NCBI RefSeq assembly: GCF_003590775.1
Contig: NZ_QYUM01000002.1
Coordinates: forward strand, 1,488,001-1,552,000
Reading direction: 5' to 3'
Source of the DNA: Sphingomonas cavernae
GTDB lineage: Bacteria > Pseudomonadota > Alphaproteobacteria > Sphingomonadales > Sphingomonadaceae
DNA: 64,000 nt
Of the stretch, positions 1 through 7,855 are shown in pieces. The position numbers were made by a program, and so were the translations under genes. Numbering within the stretch: the stretch's first letter is position 1; each line of letters opens with the position of its first letter. The notes beneath the pieces were generated by a model. The model made no database searches. It was not told where the DNA came from and worked only from the letters and a program-made list of their open reading frames with translations.

Positions 1-339
1 GAACTGCCGAAGCTGCTCGACGCGGTGCGTCTGGCGGTGATCCTCAAGATTGGTGAGGATCACCACATCCGCGAACGCGGCGATCGCGGCCAGCGCCTCG
101 CGCGCATGGGGGACGAGCGTCTGGCGGTGCATCTCGGTGTCGAAGAAGCCTCCGAGCAGCGGCCACATCTCGGTGCGCGAAAGATAGCTGCCGTCGATCC
201 GGCGCTTCATCGCGTTGGCGAAATCGCCGCCATCGGCGGTGAAATCGATATCGTGCGCCTCGTCGAGCCAAGCGCGAAAATGGCTGACCATGTGGAGCAG
301 GACTTCGTCGCAATCGGTGATGAGCAGAGGGCGGCTCAT
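1..339 (-). CDS. HAD-family hydrolase, 3' end cut off by window
   Basis: The reverse-strand frame opens with MSRPLLITDCDEVLLHM. This is a HAD-superfamily motif I region in which the first aspartate of DCDEV would be the nucleophile. About 113 codons are visible and the frame is still open at the window edge. A later segment, VVILTNLEDH, fits HAD motif II (hydrophobic strand ending in T/S-N). The start ATG overlaps the stop of the upstream DUF3572 gene in an ATGA, so the two are probably translated together. The substrate cannot be told from this part. The family assignment is from motifs only. Confidence 0.75.
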   Translation of the reverse strand, partial: MSRPLLITDCDEVLLHMVSHFRAWLDEAHDIDFTADGGDFANAMKRRIDGSYLSRTEMWPLLGGFFDTEMHRQTLVPHAREALAAIAAFADVVILTNLEDHRQTHRVEQLRQF

Positions 340-608
340 GCTTCGAGCCTCGCACGCGCGTCCACAAGGGCCAGCGGCGTCGTTTCGATGTCGCGCGCGC
401 AGGCGAGCAGGTCGGGCTCATGCGCCTCGAGAAAGCCAAGGATCGCGGCGAGCACGCTGCGTTCGCCCGCGCGCTCGCGCAGGTCGTCCGCGGTGAGCCC
501 GGTCAGCGCGAGCAGCCGATCGGCGCGGCCCTCGTCCTGCAGGATCCACACCAGCGCGGCCAGCGCCAGCGACTCGGCGTCTTCGCGATTTGTTTCCAGG
601 GGCTTCAT
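336..608 (-). CDS. DUF3572 family protein
   Basis: A 90-residue acidic, all-helical small protein. The segment LALAALVWILQDEGRADRLL, followed by the TGLTADDLRERAG region, is typical of the alphaproteobacterial DUF3572 family, whose function is unknown. No membrane segment or signal peptide is seen. It is the first gene of a two-gene unit with the HAD hydrolase, sharing a 4-base ATGA overlap. It is transcribed away from divK, which starts 38 bases away on the other strand, so the two promoters share this short interval. Confidence 0.8.
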   Translation of the reverse strand: MKPLETNREDAESLALAALVWILQDEGRADRLLALTGLTADDLRERAGERSVLAAILGFLEAHEPDLLACARDIETTPLALVDARARLEA

Positions 609-646
609 CGCCTACACGTCGTCCGTCGCAGTGAGAAAGGGGCGAA

Positions 647-1009
647 GTGGCAAAAAGGGTGCTCGTTGTCGAGGACAACGAACTCAATCTCAAATTATTC
701 TGCGACCTGCTGCGCGCGCACGGCTATGCGGCCGAGCCCGTGCGCGACGGGCGCGAGGCGGTTGACCGCGCGCGCGCCTTTGCGCCCGACCTCATCATCA
801 TGGATATCCAGCTTCCTCATGTCAGCGGTCTCGAACTGATCGAGACGATCAAGGGCGATGACGAACTGAAGGCGATCCCGATCATGGCGGTGACTGCCTA
901 TGCCGCCAAGGGCGACGAGGAGCGAATCCGCGCGCTTGGCGCCGAGGCCTATGTGTCGAAGCCGATCTCGGTTCTGAAGTTCGTCGATTCGGTGGGGGCG
1001 CTGCTCTGA
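647..1009 (+). CDS. divK: Single-domain response regulator DivK
   Basis: A 120-residue stand-alone receiver domain with no output domain. The acidic pair E9/D10, the phospho-acceptor D53 in IIMDIQLPHVSG, a threonine in AVTAYAAKG and the lysine in SKPIS are all present. D53 matches the numbering of Caulobacter DivK. In alphaproteobacteria DivK is phosphorylated by DivJ and dephosphorylated by PleC, and it steers the DivL-CckA-CtrA cell-cycle pathway. A pleD gene does not follow here. The next gene is a convergent rpmG, an arrangement I associate with sphingomonads. Assignment is strong from length and sequence. Confidence 0.93.
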   Translation: MAKRVLVVEDNELNLKLFCDLLRAHGYAAEPVRDGREAVDRARAFAPDLIIMDIQLPHVSGLELIETIKGDDELKAIPIMAVTAYAAKGDEERIRALGAEAYVSKPISVLKFVDSVGALL

Positions 1010-1041
1010 CCTGGATCGTTTCAGGCTCTGACGTGCACAGC

Positions 1042-1073
1042 AAAAGGCGCGGAGCCCTTGCGGGCGCCACGCC
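1042..1073 (-). terminator. Probable rho-independent terminator of rpmG
   Basis: Read on the minus strand, GGCG and GCCC arms fold around a GCAA tetraloop onto GGGC and CGCC, and four T residues follow. The hairpin lies 36 bases past the rpmG stop, between the convergent divK and rpmG genes. The stem has an internal mismatch loop, so confidence is moderate. Confidence 0.45.
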
Positions 1074-1109
1074 TGAAACCTCCAAGTCAGGAAGGAAGCG
1101 CCGGAGCGC

Positions 1110-1277
1110 TTACTTGATCTTGGCTTCCTTGAACTCGACGTGCTTGCGCGCGACGGGATCGTACTTGCGGAAGCTGAGCTTCTCGGTCTTGGTGCGCGGA
1201 TTCTTCTTGGTGACGTAGAAGAAGCCGGTGCCTTCCGAACTGACGAGCTTGATCTTGACGGTGGTCGGCTTGGCCAT
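1110..1277 (-). CDS. rpmG: 50S ribosomal protein L33
   Basis: A 55-residue basic protein beginning [20 protein letters not shown] and containing [20 protein letters not shown], the standard bacterial L33 sequence. The length is exactly that of the family. It lacks the CxxC zinc-binding pairs of C+ forms, so this is the zinc-independent C- type. It is a component of the large ribosomal subunit near the E site. It is transcribed alone, convergent with divK. Confidence 0.96.
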   Translation of the reverse strand: MAKPTTVKIKLVSSEGTGFFYVTKKNPRTKTEKLSFRKYDPVARKHVEFKEAKIK

Positions 1278-1430
1278 GACCCGAAACCCTTTTTGCGATT
1301 CTCAAGAAAAACAAAAGCGGCGTCGCCGCCGCTCGTTCAAGGCCGCGCAATTGCGCCAATGACTACCGATTGTCAACCCCGTTGCCAGCCCCACTTGACT
1401 CTTGTGGGCCGCCCGGCATAACTTAACTTC

Positions 1431-1766
1431 ATGGTTAAGTATCAAGGGCCCGAGCTCGATCGCACCTTCGCCGCACTGGCGGACCCCACCCGGCGCGCGC
1501 TGCTCATGCAACTCGAATCGGGGGAGGGGCGTTCGGTCAGCGAACTGGCTCGCCCGTTCGCGATATCGCTGCCCGCGGTGATGAAGCATCTCGACGTGTT
1601 GTCGGATGCTGGGCTGGTCAGCCGCATCAAGACGGGGCGCACGGTCACCTGCCGGATCGAGGCCGGCCCGATGGAGGAAGCCATGCAGTGGCTCGTCCGA
1701 TACCAGAAATTCTGGGAGGCGAGCCTCGATCGCCTCGCTGCCCTTGTTGAGGAGTCCGGCGAATGA
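1431..1766 (+). CDS. ArsR-family transcriptional regulator
   Basis: A 111-residue winged-helix protein. It has the N-terminal FAALADPTRRALLMQLESGE segment and the recognition helix region SVSELARPFAISLPAVMKHL, both typical of ArsR-like regulators. No cysteine metal-binding motif is seen, so it is the metal-independent subgroup that usually sits in front of AHSA1/SRPBCC genes. The stop overlaps the ATGATG start of the next gene, showing translational coupling. It probably represses its own operon (SRPBCC, two DUF899 genes). The ligand is unknown. Confidence 0.9.
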   Translation: MVKYQGPELDRTFAALADPTRRALLMQLESGEGRSVSELARPFAISLPAVMKHLDVLSDAGLVSRIKTGRTVTCRIEAGPMEEAMQWLVRYQKFWEASLDRLAALVEESGE

Positions 1767-2200
1767 TGCTCGACACACGCCCCAGCCTGACGATTACCCG
1801 CCACATCAAGGCGCCGCCCGGCAAGGTCTACGCGGCGTGGACCGATCCCGAAAAGCTGCTGCGCTGGTTTGGCCCCGATTCGAGCCCTACGCTCAGCGCC
1901 GAGATCGATCTGCGTCCCGGCGGCAAATATGGCATCCGTTTCCGCACCGCCGACGGCGAGGAGCATTTCGTCCATGGCGAATATGTCGAGCTGCTCGAAA
2001 ATGAGCGCCTCGTCTTCACCTGGAAATGGATCACCTTTCCCGAGCGCGAATCGCTAGTGACCGTGGAGCTCAGGGCAATGGGCGGCGGCACCGAACTCAC
2101 ACTCATCCACGGGAAGCTGTTCGATGAGCAGGTGCGCGACAGTCATTATGAAGGCTGGAGCGGATGTCTCGACAAGCTCGAGGCGTTGCTCGCCGCCTGA
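1763..2200 (+). CDS. SRPBCC (AHSA1-like) domain protein
   Basis: A 145-residue START-like fold protein. LTITRHIKAPPGKVYAAWTD followed by a tryptophan-rich WFGP segment and a C-terminal HEGWSGCLDKL-like helix (here YEGWSGCLDKL) are the hallmarks of the AHSA1/DUF1801-associated SRPBCC group. These proteins bind small hydrophobic ligands; the real ligand is not known. The start lies in ATGATG at 1763/1766, overlapping the arsR stop, and either ATG could be used. It is the second gene of the four-gene operon. Confidence 0.88.
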   Translation: MMLDTRPSLTITRHIKAPPGKVYAAWTDPEKLLRWFGPDSSPTLSAEIDLRPGGKYGIRFRTADGEEHFVHGEYVELLENERLVFTWKWITFPERESLVTVELRAMGGGTELTLIHGKLFDEQVRDSHYEGWSGCLDKLEALLAA

Positions 2201-2215
2201 AACAGGAGAGAGACG

Positions 2216-2944
2216 ATGGCGACACTGACGACGATGGATGCCGGACTGGTCCCCGCCGCCGAGCTTGCGGCAAGGGAGACGATGCGATTCCCCGGCGAGA
2301 GCAAGGAATATCGCCGCGCGCGGACCGCGCTGCTCGCCGAGGAGATCGAGCTTCGCCGTCACATCGAGCGCGTCGCCGAGCTGCGCCGCCAGTTGCCTCC
2401 CGGCGGCGAAGTGACGCGCGATTATCGCTTCGAAGGCGAGGATGGACCCGCGAGCTTCGCCGACCTGTTCGGCGACAAGCAGACGCTCGTGGCATACAGC
2501 TATATGTTCGGGCCGCAGCGTGAGACGCCTTGCCCGATGTGCACTTCGCTCCTCTCGGCATGGGACGGCGAGGCTGAGGATGTCGGGCAGCGCGTGTCGC
2601 TGGTGGTGATCGCGCGTTCGCCGATCGAGCGGCTCAAGGCGTTCAAGGCGAAGCGCGGCTGGCGGCATCTTCGCCTCTATTCGGACGTGAGCGGCGACTA
2701 TAGTCGCGATTATCATGGCATGACGAATGATGGCGGCGATGACGCCGCGTTCGCGGTTTTCACGCGCCGAGATGGATGCATCCGGCATTTCTGGAGCGGC
2801 GAGATGGGCTTTGAGTCCGCCGATCCCGGGCAGGATCCGCGTGGCGCGCCCGACCTTATGCCGATCTGGACGATTCTCGATTCGACGCCCGAGGGTCGCG
2901 CTGCCGACTGGTATCCGAAGCTCGAATACGGCCGGGACGACTGA
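2216..2944 (+). CDS. DUF899 thioredoxin-like protein (copy 1)
   Basis: A 242-residue DUF899 family protein with a thioredoxin-like fold. The conserved VTRDYRFEGEDGPASFADLF block is followed by FGPQRETPCPMCTSLL, placing a CPMC pair at residues 106-109, then the C-terminal WTILDSTPEGR segment. No signal peptide is seen. A GGAGAG ribosome-binding site lies just before the ATG. It is a paralogue of the next gene but with a CPMC rather than CPGC active site, so the two may differ in redox behaviour. Activity of the family is not established. Confidence 0.87.
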   Translation: MATLTTMDAGLVPAAELAARETMRFPGESKEYRRARTALLAEEIELRRHIERVAELRRQLPPGGEVTRDYRFEGEDGPASFADLFGDKQTLVAYSYMFGPQRETPCPMCTSLLSAWDGEAEDVGQRVSLVVIARSPIERLKAFKAKRGWRHLRLYSDVSGDYSRDYHGMTNDGGDDAAFAVFTRRDGCIRHFWSGEMGFESADPGQDPRGAPDLMPIWTILDSTPEGRAADWYPKLEYGRDD

Positions 2945-2982
2945 CCCTGCCAAAACCCCTTCCTCCCAGAGGAGATCGAACG

Positions 2983-3723
2983 ATGACCCCCAACACAGTC
3001 GTATCGCGCGAGGAATGGATCAAAGCGCGCAAGGCGCATCTCGAAAAGGAACGCGCTCTCATGCACCAGCGCGACGCGCTCTATGCCGAGCGCCGCGCGC
3101 TCCCCTGGGAGAAGGTCGAAAAGGACTATGTCTTTCAATCGAGCGCGGGCCCGAAGAGCCTCGCCGATCTTTTCGACGGGCGCTCGCAACTCTTCGTCTA
3201 TCACTTCATGCTGACGCCCGGCAGCGATCACCTCTGCCCCGGCTGCTCCTTCCTGTCGGACCATATCGATGGCGCGCGGCAGCATTTCGAGCACGCCGAT
3301 CTGAGCTTCGCCGCGATCTCGCGCGCCCCGCTCGCGCGCATCGAGGACGTGAAGAAGCGCATGGGCTGGCGGTTTGAATGGGTGTCGTCGGGCGGCACCA
3401 GCTTCAACTATGATTACGGCGTGTCCTTCACCCCCGAGCAGATTGCGGCGGCCGAGCCGCTCTATAATTACGGGATTACGGCCGATCTGGGCGACGACAT
3501 CCACGGCTCGAGCATTTTCGCGATGGGTGATGACGGCCAGATCTACCACACCTACTCGACCTATGCGCGCGGCGACGAAATGTTGGCGGGCGCGTTTGCC
3601 TTTCTCGACATGACGCCCAAGGGCCGCAACGAGGAGGGCGAGACGATGCGCTGGGTGAAGCTCCACGACGAATATGAGGACACGCCGATGGAAGCCGGCG
3701 CGTGCTGCGCGACCGCGGCGTGA
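2983..3723 (+). CDS. DUF899 thioredoxin-like protein (copy 2)
   Basis: A 246-residue paralogue of the preceding gene. The block EKDYVFQSSAGPKSLADLF and the pair C85-P-G-C88 in LCPGCSFLSDHIDG are the family signature. The C-terminal FLDMTPKGRNE matches the end of copy 1. It ends with a cysteine pair (GACCATAA), which is absent from copy 1. Preceded by a GAGGAG ribosome-binding site, it is third in line after the ArsR and SRPBCC genes. A redox role is inferred from the fold only. Confidence 0.87.
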   Translation: MTPNTVVSREEWIKARKAHLEKERALMHQRDALYAERRALPWEKVEKDYVFQSSAGPKSLADLFDGRSQLFVYHFMLTPGSDHLCPGCSFLSDHIDGARQHFEHADLSFAAISRAPLARIEDVKKRMGWRFEWVSSGGTSFNYDYGVSFTPEQIAAAEPLYNYGITADLGDDIHGSSIFAMGDDGQIYHTYSTYARGDEMLAGAFAFLDMTPKGRNEEGETMRWVKLHDEYEDTPMEAGACCATAA

Positions 3724-3733
3724 GGAGGACTCC

Positions 3734-3955
3734 ATGTTCTGCTGTATCGCCGGTGTCGCAGCTCTCGGGTCAGGCGCTGCCTCGCGCCTGACGAGGCGGT
3801 GGCGCGGCGCGCTGATCGGTGTCGCCGCGCTCGCCCTGACGGGTTTCGCTGCGCATCACTTCGATCACTATGCCGCGCGCGCCACGGCCAATAATCGCGA
3901 CATCATGGCGGAAATCCGCGCGATGCCGATTTGCAGCGGCGCGCCGCTGGCCTGA
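3734..3955 (+). CDS. Small single-span membrane protein, unknown
   Basis: A 73-residue protein starting MFCCIAGVAALG, with one membrane segment (GALIGVAALALTGFAAHHF) and a short soluble tail. The ATG is chosen because GAGGAG sits seven bases upstream, just after the DUF899 stop. It may be the last gene of the arsR operon. No family was recognised. Two adjacent cysteines near the N terminus could be modified or bind metal, but this is speculation. Confidence 0.55.
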   Translation: MFCCIAGVAALGSGAASRLTRRWRGALIGVAALALTGFAAHHFDHYAARATANNRDIMAEIRAMPICSGAPLA

Positions 3956-4022
3956 TTGCTTTAGTCCTTCTTAACCAGACGCGGCGCATGCTCCCCGCAT
4001 TGACCTTTCGGGGAGCAGACCA

Positions 4023-4346
4023 ATGGGCATCGCCGTCGACGCATTGCTGCGCGTAAGATCGGGTCTGTGCGACCGGATCGACCGGATCGCGACCGAGCTT
4101 CCGCATCTGAGCCTCGACCAGCTTTGCGCCAATATCGACGATATCCGCCGCACCGCGCTCGACTACGGGCTCGACCCCGTCGTCCAGGTCGCGCGCGGGC
4201 TCGAGTCCGCGCTTGCAGATTCGGGGCGTGGCGCGATGGTGCTGCCCTGGCTCGATACGCTACGCGACGCCGCGGGCTGCGAATGCCTCGATGCCGATGC
4301 CGGTTCGGCCTACCTGGCTGCAATCAATGTCCGCATGACCGGCTGA
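4023..4346 (+). CDS. Hypothetical helical protein, 107 aa
   Basis: A soluble acidic protein predicted to be mostly helical (LRVRSGLCDRIDRIATELPH and IDDIRRTALDYGLDPVVQVA). It has no signal peptide or membrane segment. A GGGGAG ribosome-binding site precedes the ATG. It lies 13 bases upstream of the GDT1-type transporter and is probably cotranscribed with it. I do not recognise a family. Coding is supported by codon usage like its neighbours and by spacing. Confidence 0.6.
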   Translation: MGIAVDALLRVRSGLCDRIDRIATELPHLSLDQLCANIDDIRRTALDYGLDPVVQVARGLESALADSGRGAMVLPWLDTLRDAAGCECLDADAGSAYLAAINVRMTG

Positions 4347-4359
4347 CGCCGGCCGCTTC

Positions 4360-4923
4360 ATGGACGCATTCTTCCCCGCTTTCATGGCGGCGCTGCTCGC
4401 CGAAATCGGGGACAAGACTCAGCTTCTGGCGCTCGCGCTCGCGCTGCATTTCCGCCGGATCGCACCGGTGCTGCTGGGGATCGCGCTCGCGGCGCTCGCC
4501 AATAGCGCGCTCGCCGCGCTTGCCGGCGTGCTGCTCGCGCCGATGCTGACGCATGAGGCGGCGGTGCTGATGCTGGCGCTCGCGCTGTTCTTTGCGGGCG
4601 GGGGCGCGATGATCAAACAGTCGTCGCCCGAACCCGTGCAGACGAGCCGGTTGGGCCCGGTTCTCGTCAGCTTCCTTGCCTTCTTCGTGCTCGAACTCGG
4701 CGACAAGACCCAGTTCCTCACCTTCGCCATCGCGCTGCGCTCGGGCAGCTTCTGGCTGACGATGGCGGGCGCAACCGCGGGTGTGCTGCTGATCAGTGCC
4801 GCGGTGGTCATCACGGGCAGGGCTTGGGAGCGGCTGCCCGTCACCTCGGTCCGGCGAGCTATCGGTGTGCTGTTCGCATTGTTGGGGCTGTGGGCCGCGG
4901 TCCTGGCATTGCGGTTGATCTGA
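4360..4923 (+). CDS. TMEM165/GDT1 family cation transporter (copy 1)
   Basis: A 187-residue membrane protein of the UPF0016/GDT1 family with the diagnostic duplicated motifs E15-IGDKTQ and E112-LGDKTQ. These form the cation site in two inverted three-helix halves. Bacterial members such as MneA/MntX export Mn2+; related proteins move Ca2+ or H+. The upstream sequence shows no riboswitch, unlike the paralogue at 9931. It is probably cotranscribed with the 107-residue gene. Inner membrane location is inferred from the six hydrophobic stretches. Confidence 0.9.
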   Translation: MDAFFPAFMAALLAEIGDKTQLLALALALHFRRIAPVLLGIALAALANSALAALAGVLLAPMLTHEAAVLMLALALFFAGGGAMIKQSSPEPVQTSRLGPVLVSFLAFFVLELGDKTQFLTFAIALRSGSFWLTMAGATAGVLLISAAVVITGRAWERLPVTSVRRAIGVLFALLGLWAAVLALRLI

Positions 4924-5043
4924 TCCCCTTGCCCGACGTCAGCCTCACCATGAGGAGCATTTGCTTTGACAAGGGCGAGCAGGGCCAGAATAGGCAACCC
5001 CAGTCTTTGGTCGGCCTCTGCCGGAAACTGTCCTCATGCCAGA

Positions 5044-6249
5044 TCACGGTCGAGCCGCCCTGTTTTCAACCGATTGCGCCGATGAGTTCGCGCGCTCTGT
5101 GCCTGCGATGTTTGTCTTCGCTCTGCGAAGGGTGACGATCACGACCTCTCGAGGAACGCCCATCCTTAGAGGCAACCAGTGTCCAAAGCCCGCTGACACA
5201 TCCAGGTGCTTGTTGTTGGCTTCGTACCTGCCAGTCATGTAGTCGTACGCGGTGATGAGGGGGCGACCAAACGCCTCCACTTGTCCGCCATGGGTGTGGG
5301 ACGAAAGGGTCAGTTGAGCGCCTTGCGAAGCGGCGGCCGGAAAAAACTCCGGGTGATGCGAGAGTGCAATCACAAGCTCGCCTGGGCCTGCTTTCGGAAA
5401 GGCTGATGCAGCCTGGCGCGCCATCATTTGCTTTTGCTCGGCTTCGGGGAGCATATGGCTTCCGTCGGATCCCATCGCATAATCGACCCCGACAAAATGC
5501 GCGCGGGCGCCCGCGTGATCAACAATCGTACTGCTGTCGATAAGCAGGCTGATGCGGTCTTTTCTGCTTCTGTAGGCGTTTACCACAGGAGCGAGATTGC
5601 CCATCTTCTCGTGATTGCCGATGACCGCGACGATGGCCGGAATCCGGGGGTCATCCAAGGCGTCAAGCGTTGGCTCAATCAGCCGAAAGTCATCGATCAG
5701 ATCACCCGTGATGGCGAGCACATCCACATCGCGGCCCGCTACGGCGCGCACCGCTTTCTCCAGGTCGGTCGGCCCGATAAATCGATCGACGTGGACGTCG
5801 CCAAAGTTTGCGACGCGGAATCCGTCCAGTCGAGGATCGAGGTCGGAGACGAGGACAGTTTCCTCACGGATGCGTAGCGATGCGCCTCCAACGCACAGTG
5901 CGACGGCGCACATTACACAAACGCCAGCGTACATAGCGGGAATATGATGACTAAGCGATTTTCGCCGCACCCGAGCGATGATGTAAGCAAGCGCGAACAA
6001 GGGAAACAAAGCCGTTGCTACGAGCACGATGCCTACCCAGACGGCAAATGCCCAACGCGTGAGTTCTGTCGCGGCAGGAGGAACAACCGGCCACGCCAAC
6101 CACGACAGATGAACAAGCGTCGCAATGACGCAATACGGCAGGAGCCAGGTTTGTTGCTTCGTGCCTCGCAGCAACATGCCCGCAAGGGAACCGACGACCA
6201 GGCTGAATACAAGCGAGATTATGAAGACCTGCTGACTGAAATTGCTCAT
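5044..6249 (-). CDS. Membrane-anchored metallophosphoesterase
   Basis: A 401-residue protein. The first 125 residues hold four hydrophobic segments. The rest is a calcineurin-like phosphoesterase domain with motifs GDVHVD, GDLIDD, GNHEKM, SHHPEFF and SSHTHGGQ. Such YkuE/YaeI-like proteins hydrolyse phosphodiesters or lipid-linked substrates; the catalytic domain probably sits outside the inner membrane. The first motif has GDVH where the family normally has SDLH, keeping the metal-binding D and H. A second, shorter phosphoesterase lies at 10780-11613. The local base composition looks lower in GC than the housekeeping blocks. Confidence 0.85.
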   Translation of the reverse strand: MSNFSQQVFIISLVFSLVVGSLAGMLLRGTKQQTWLLPYCVIATLVHLSWLAWPVVPPAATELTRWAFAVWVGIVLVATALFPLFALAYIIARVRRKSLSHHIPAMYAGVCVMCAVALCVGGASLRIREETVLVSDLDPRLDGFRVANFGDVHVDRFIGPTDLEKAVRAVAGRDVDVLAITGDLIDDFRLIEPTLDALDDPRIPAIVAVIGNHEKMGNLAPVVNAYRSRKDRISLLIDSSTIVDHAGARAHFVGVDYAMGSDGSHMLPEAEQKQMMARQAASAFPKAGPGELVIALSHHPEFFPAAASQGAQLTLSSHTHGGQVEAFGRPLITAYDYMTGRYEANNKHLDVSAGFGHWLPLRMGVPREVVIVTLRRAKTNIAGTERANSSAQSVENRAARP

Positions 6250-6419
6250 GGCGGAGTTCGTCCTTGAGGAGCTCCATCAGCCCGGGAAGGACTGAATGAG
6301 CTGCCTGATGATCCAAAGGATAACTAGAAATGCGGCCTCAGACGTGTCGCAGCCCAGGCTGACGGCGCGCGAAGACGGCGGCGCCTGATATTCCCGGCGC
6401 CGCCCGCCCGTTCAGCCGA

Positions 6420-6896
6420 TTACCGCGCCGGCACCCGCTGAGATCGAGGCTGCGATTGGTAGGTTGAAGGCCGCTTCTGCGCCACCATCGGATAGATGCT
6501 GCCGTCATGGTAGGTAACGAGTCCGCAGATCCGGTTGCCCTTGGCCGAAAGCGTGCCATTGAGCAGCACATCGCCTTGCGGGGAGGCGACAGTCATCTGG
6601 ACGTTGTTGCCGGTCAAGGTGATATTGCGAAAGACAACGGGCGCGGTCATCGACAGCGACAGCGATCCGCCATAGTCGGCGCCGACGAAGCCGATCGACA
6701 GAAGTCCGAAATTGGGCGTTTCTCCGACATCCATCAGGAAATCCCAGGTGCCGTGGAGGTTCGGCTCCTCGCCGCCCGCCGTAGCGGCTGCCGCGCCGCA
6801 TTCGAAGCGCAGGTCTACGGCCTCGCTTGCCGCCGCCGGAACAGCTGCAGATGCCAATGCTATGCCAGCGATAATCCGTTTCATTTTTTTCTCCAT
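6420..6896 (-). CDS. Secreted hypothetical protein
   Basis: A 158-residue protein with a clear N-terminal signal peptide (MKRIIAGIALASAAVPAAAS), so it is periplasmic or exported. The mature part is beta-rich (GTWDFLMDVGETPNFG, TLTGNNVQMTVASPQGDV) and suggests a small barrel or lipocalin-like fold, but no family was recognised. The start may be the MEKK at 6896 or the second ATG at 6884. It is divergent from the LytTR membrane regulator at 6945 with only about 50 bases between, so it is a likely target of that regulator. The only CAGCTG site I found in the window lies in its signal-peptide codons (6842-6847). Confidence 0.7.
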   Translation of the reverse strand: MEKKMKRIIAGIALASAAVPAAASEAVDLRFECGAAAATAGGEEPNLHGTWDFLMDVGETPNFGLLSIGFVGADYGGSLSLSMTAPVVFRNITLTGNNVQMTVASPQGDVLLNGTLSAKGNRICGLVTYHDGSIYPMVAQKRPSTYQSQPRSQRVPAR

Positions 6897-6944
6897 GCCA
6901 ACATTTCGTGCTGGCCGGTTGGCGGGTCGTGATGCCTGTCGACA

Positions 6945-7757
6945 ATGGGGAAAATCGTGAATAGCTTCCGCAATTTCGTGACTGGTAGACCGATGCAGTT
7001 GGCGATGCGTGAATGGCGGATAATGGGGAAGTGGCGGGGACCGCTAAGTGCCGTCGCTTTTGGCGCCCTGCTTGGAGTGACGGGGCCATTCGGATCGCAA
7101 ACCGCTCTCGGCCCAGCCGTGCGATATCCTTTCTGGATGGTCATCGCACTCGTCGGCTTTGGAGCCGCTGCTGCCGCGGGGCGAGTCCTTTCGTCCACTT
7201 CGCCGGGCAGTAGAACGGCAATACGGATCGTCGCAGTAGCAGCCGCATCCGCGGTGCCCATGACGTTCTTTGTGGCGTGGGCGATCGGGGTGGTCCGACC
7301 AGGCAGATCGTTCAGTCCCGTTCAACTGCTCGCCTTGTTCCCGTACGTGGCGTTGGTCCAGTTGCTGATTGCCCGCGTCATATCTCCGGATGACCAGATG
7401 ATTGTGGCCGCGCCCGTGGAACAGCCAGCCGCCGCTCCCGAATATCCGCCCGAGTTCGTGTCGAAGCTTCCGGCTGCTTTGCGCCGCGACATACTCGCAC
7501 TTGAAGCCGAGGATCATTACGTGCGCGTGCACACTCTCCACGGCTCGTCACTGGTCCTGATGCGGCTGGCGGACGCGGCGGCGCTCATCGATCCCCGGCT
7601 GGGCCTTCGCGTGCACCGTAGCTGGTGGGTGGCCAAAGACGGTGTTCGCGCGGTGGAAAGAACGCCCGGACGAGCAATTGCCCGGCTGGTTGATGACACA
7701 GCAGTTCCGATCAGCAGGACATATTTGTCGGCCGCGCGGACAGTTTTGACAGATTAG
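6945..7757 (+). CDS. Membrane-bound LytTR-domain transcriptional regulator
   Basis: A 270-residue protein with four predicted membrane spans (about 32-49, 62-80, 93-116 and 126-146). A C-terminal LytTR DNA-binding domain follows (about 173-268), recognised by ALEAEDHYVRVHT, the RVHRSWWVAKDGV segment and a VPISRTYLSAAR end. LytTR domains bind direct repeats in promoter DNA. Membrane-anchored single-protein forms without a receiver domain act as one-component regulators. The start is uncertain because several in-frame ATG codons occur in the first 30 codons. The divergent secreted gene is the obvious candidate target. Confidence 0.88.
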   Translation: MGKIVNSFRNFVTGRPMQLAMREWRIMGKWRGPLSAVAFGALLGVTGPFGSQTALGPAVRYPFWMVIALVGFGAAAAAGRVLSSTSPGSRTAIRIVAVAAASAVPMTFFVAWAIGVVRPGRSFSPVQLLALFPYVALVQLLIARVISPDDQMIVAAPVEQPAAAPEYPPEFVSKLPAALRRDILALEAEDHYVRVHTLHGSSLVLMRLADAAALIDPRLGLRVHRSWWVAKDGVRAVERTPGRAIARLVDDTAVPISRTYLSAARTVLTD

Positions 7758-7797
7758 CTCTACCATCATTCATTCGAACTGGCGTCCGCTTTCCACA

Positions 7798-7824
7798 GGT
7801 GGGTTCAACGGGTCAGCGCAACAC
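7798..7824 (+). repeat. IS30 left terminal inverted repeat
   Basis: Twenty-seven bases starting GGTGGGTTCAACGGGTCAGC and continuing to GCAACAC. The exact reverse complement occurs at 8997-9023 and again at 9064-9090. Confidence 0.9.
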
Positions 7825-7855
7825 TTCAATCTTGAGGAAAGATGGAGTGGGAGCG

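Noticed and set aside
1096-1111. Small perfect hairpin AAGCGC-CGGA-GCGCTT overlapping the rpmG stop
   Set aside because: Only six base pairs and no T run; the hairpin at 1042-1073 is the better terminator.
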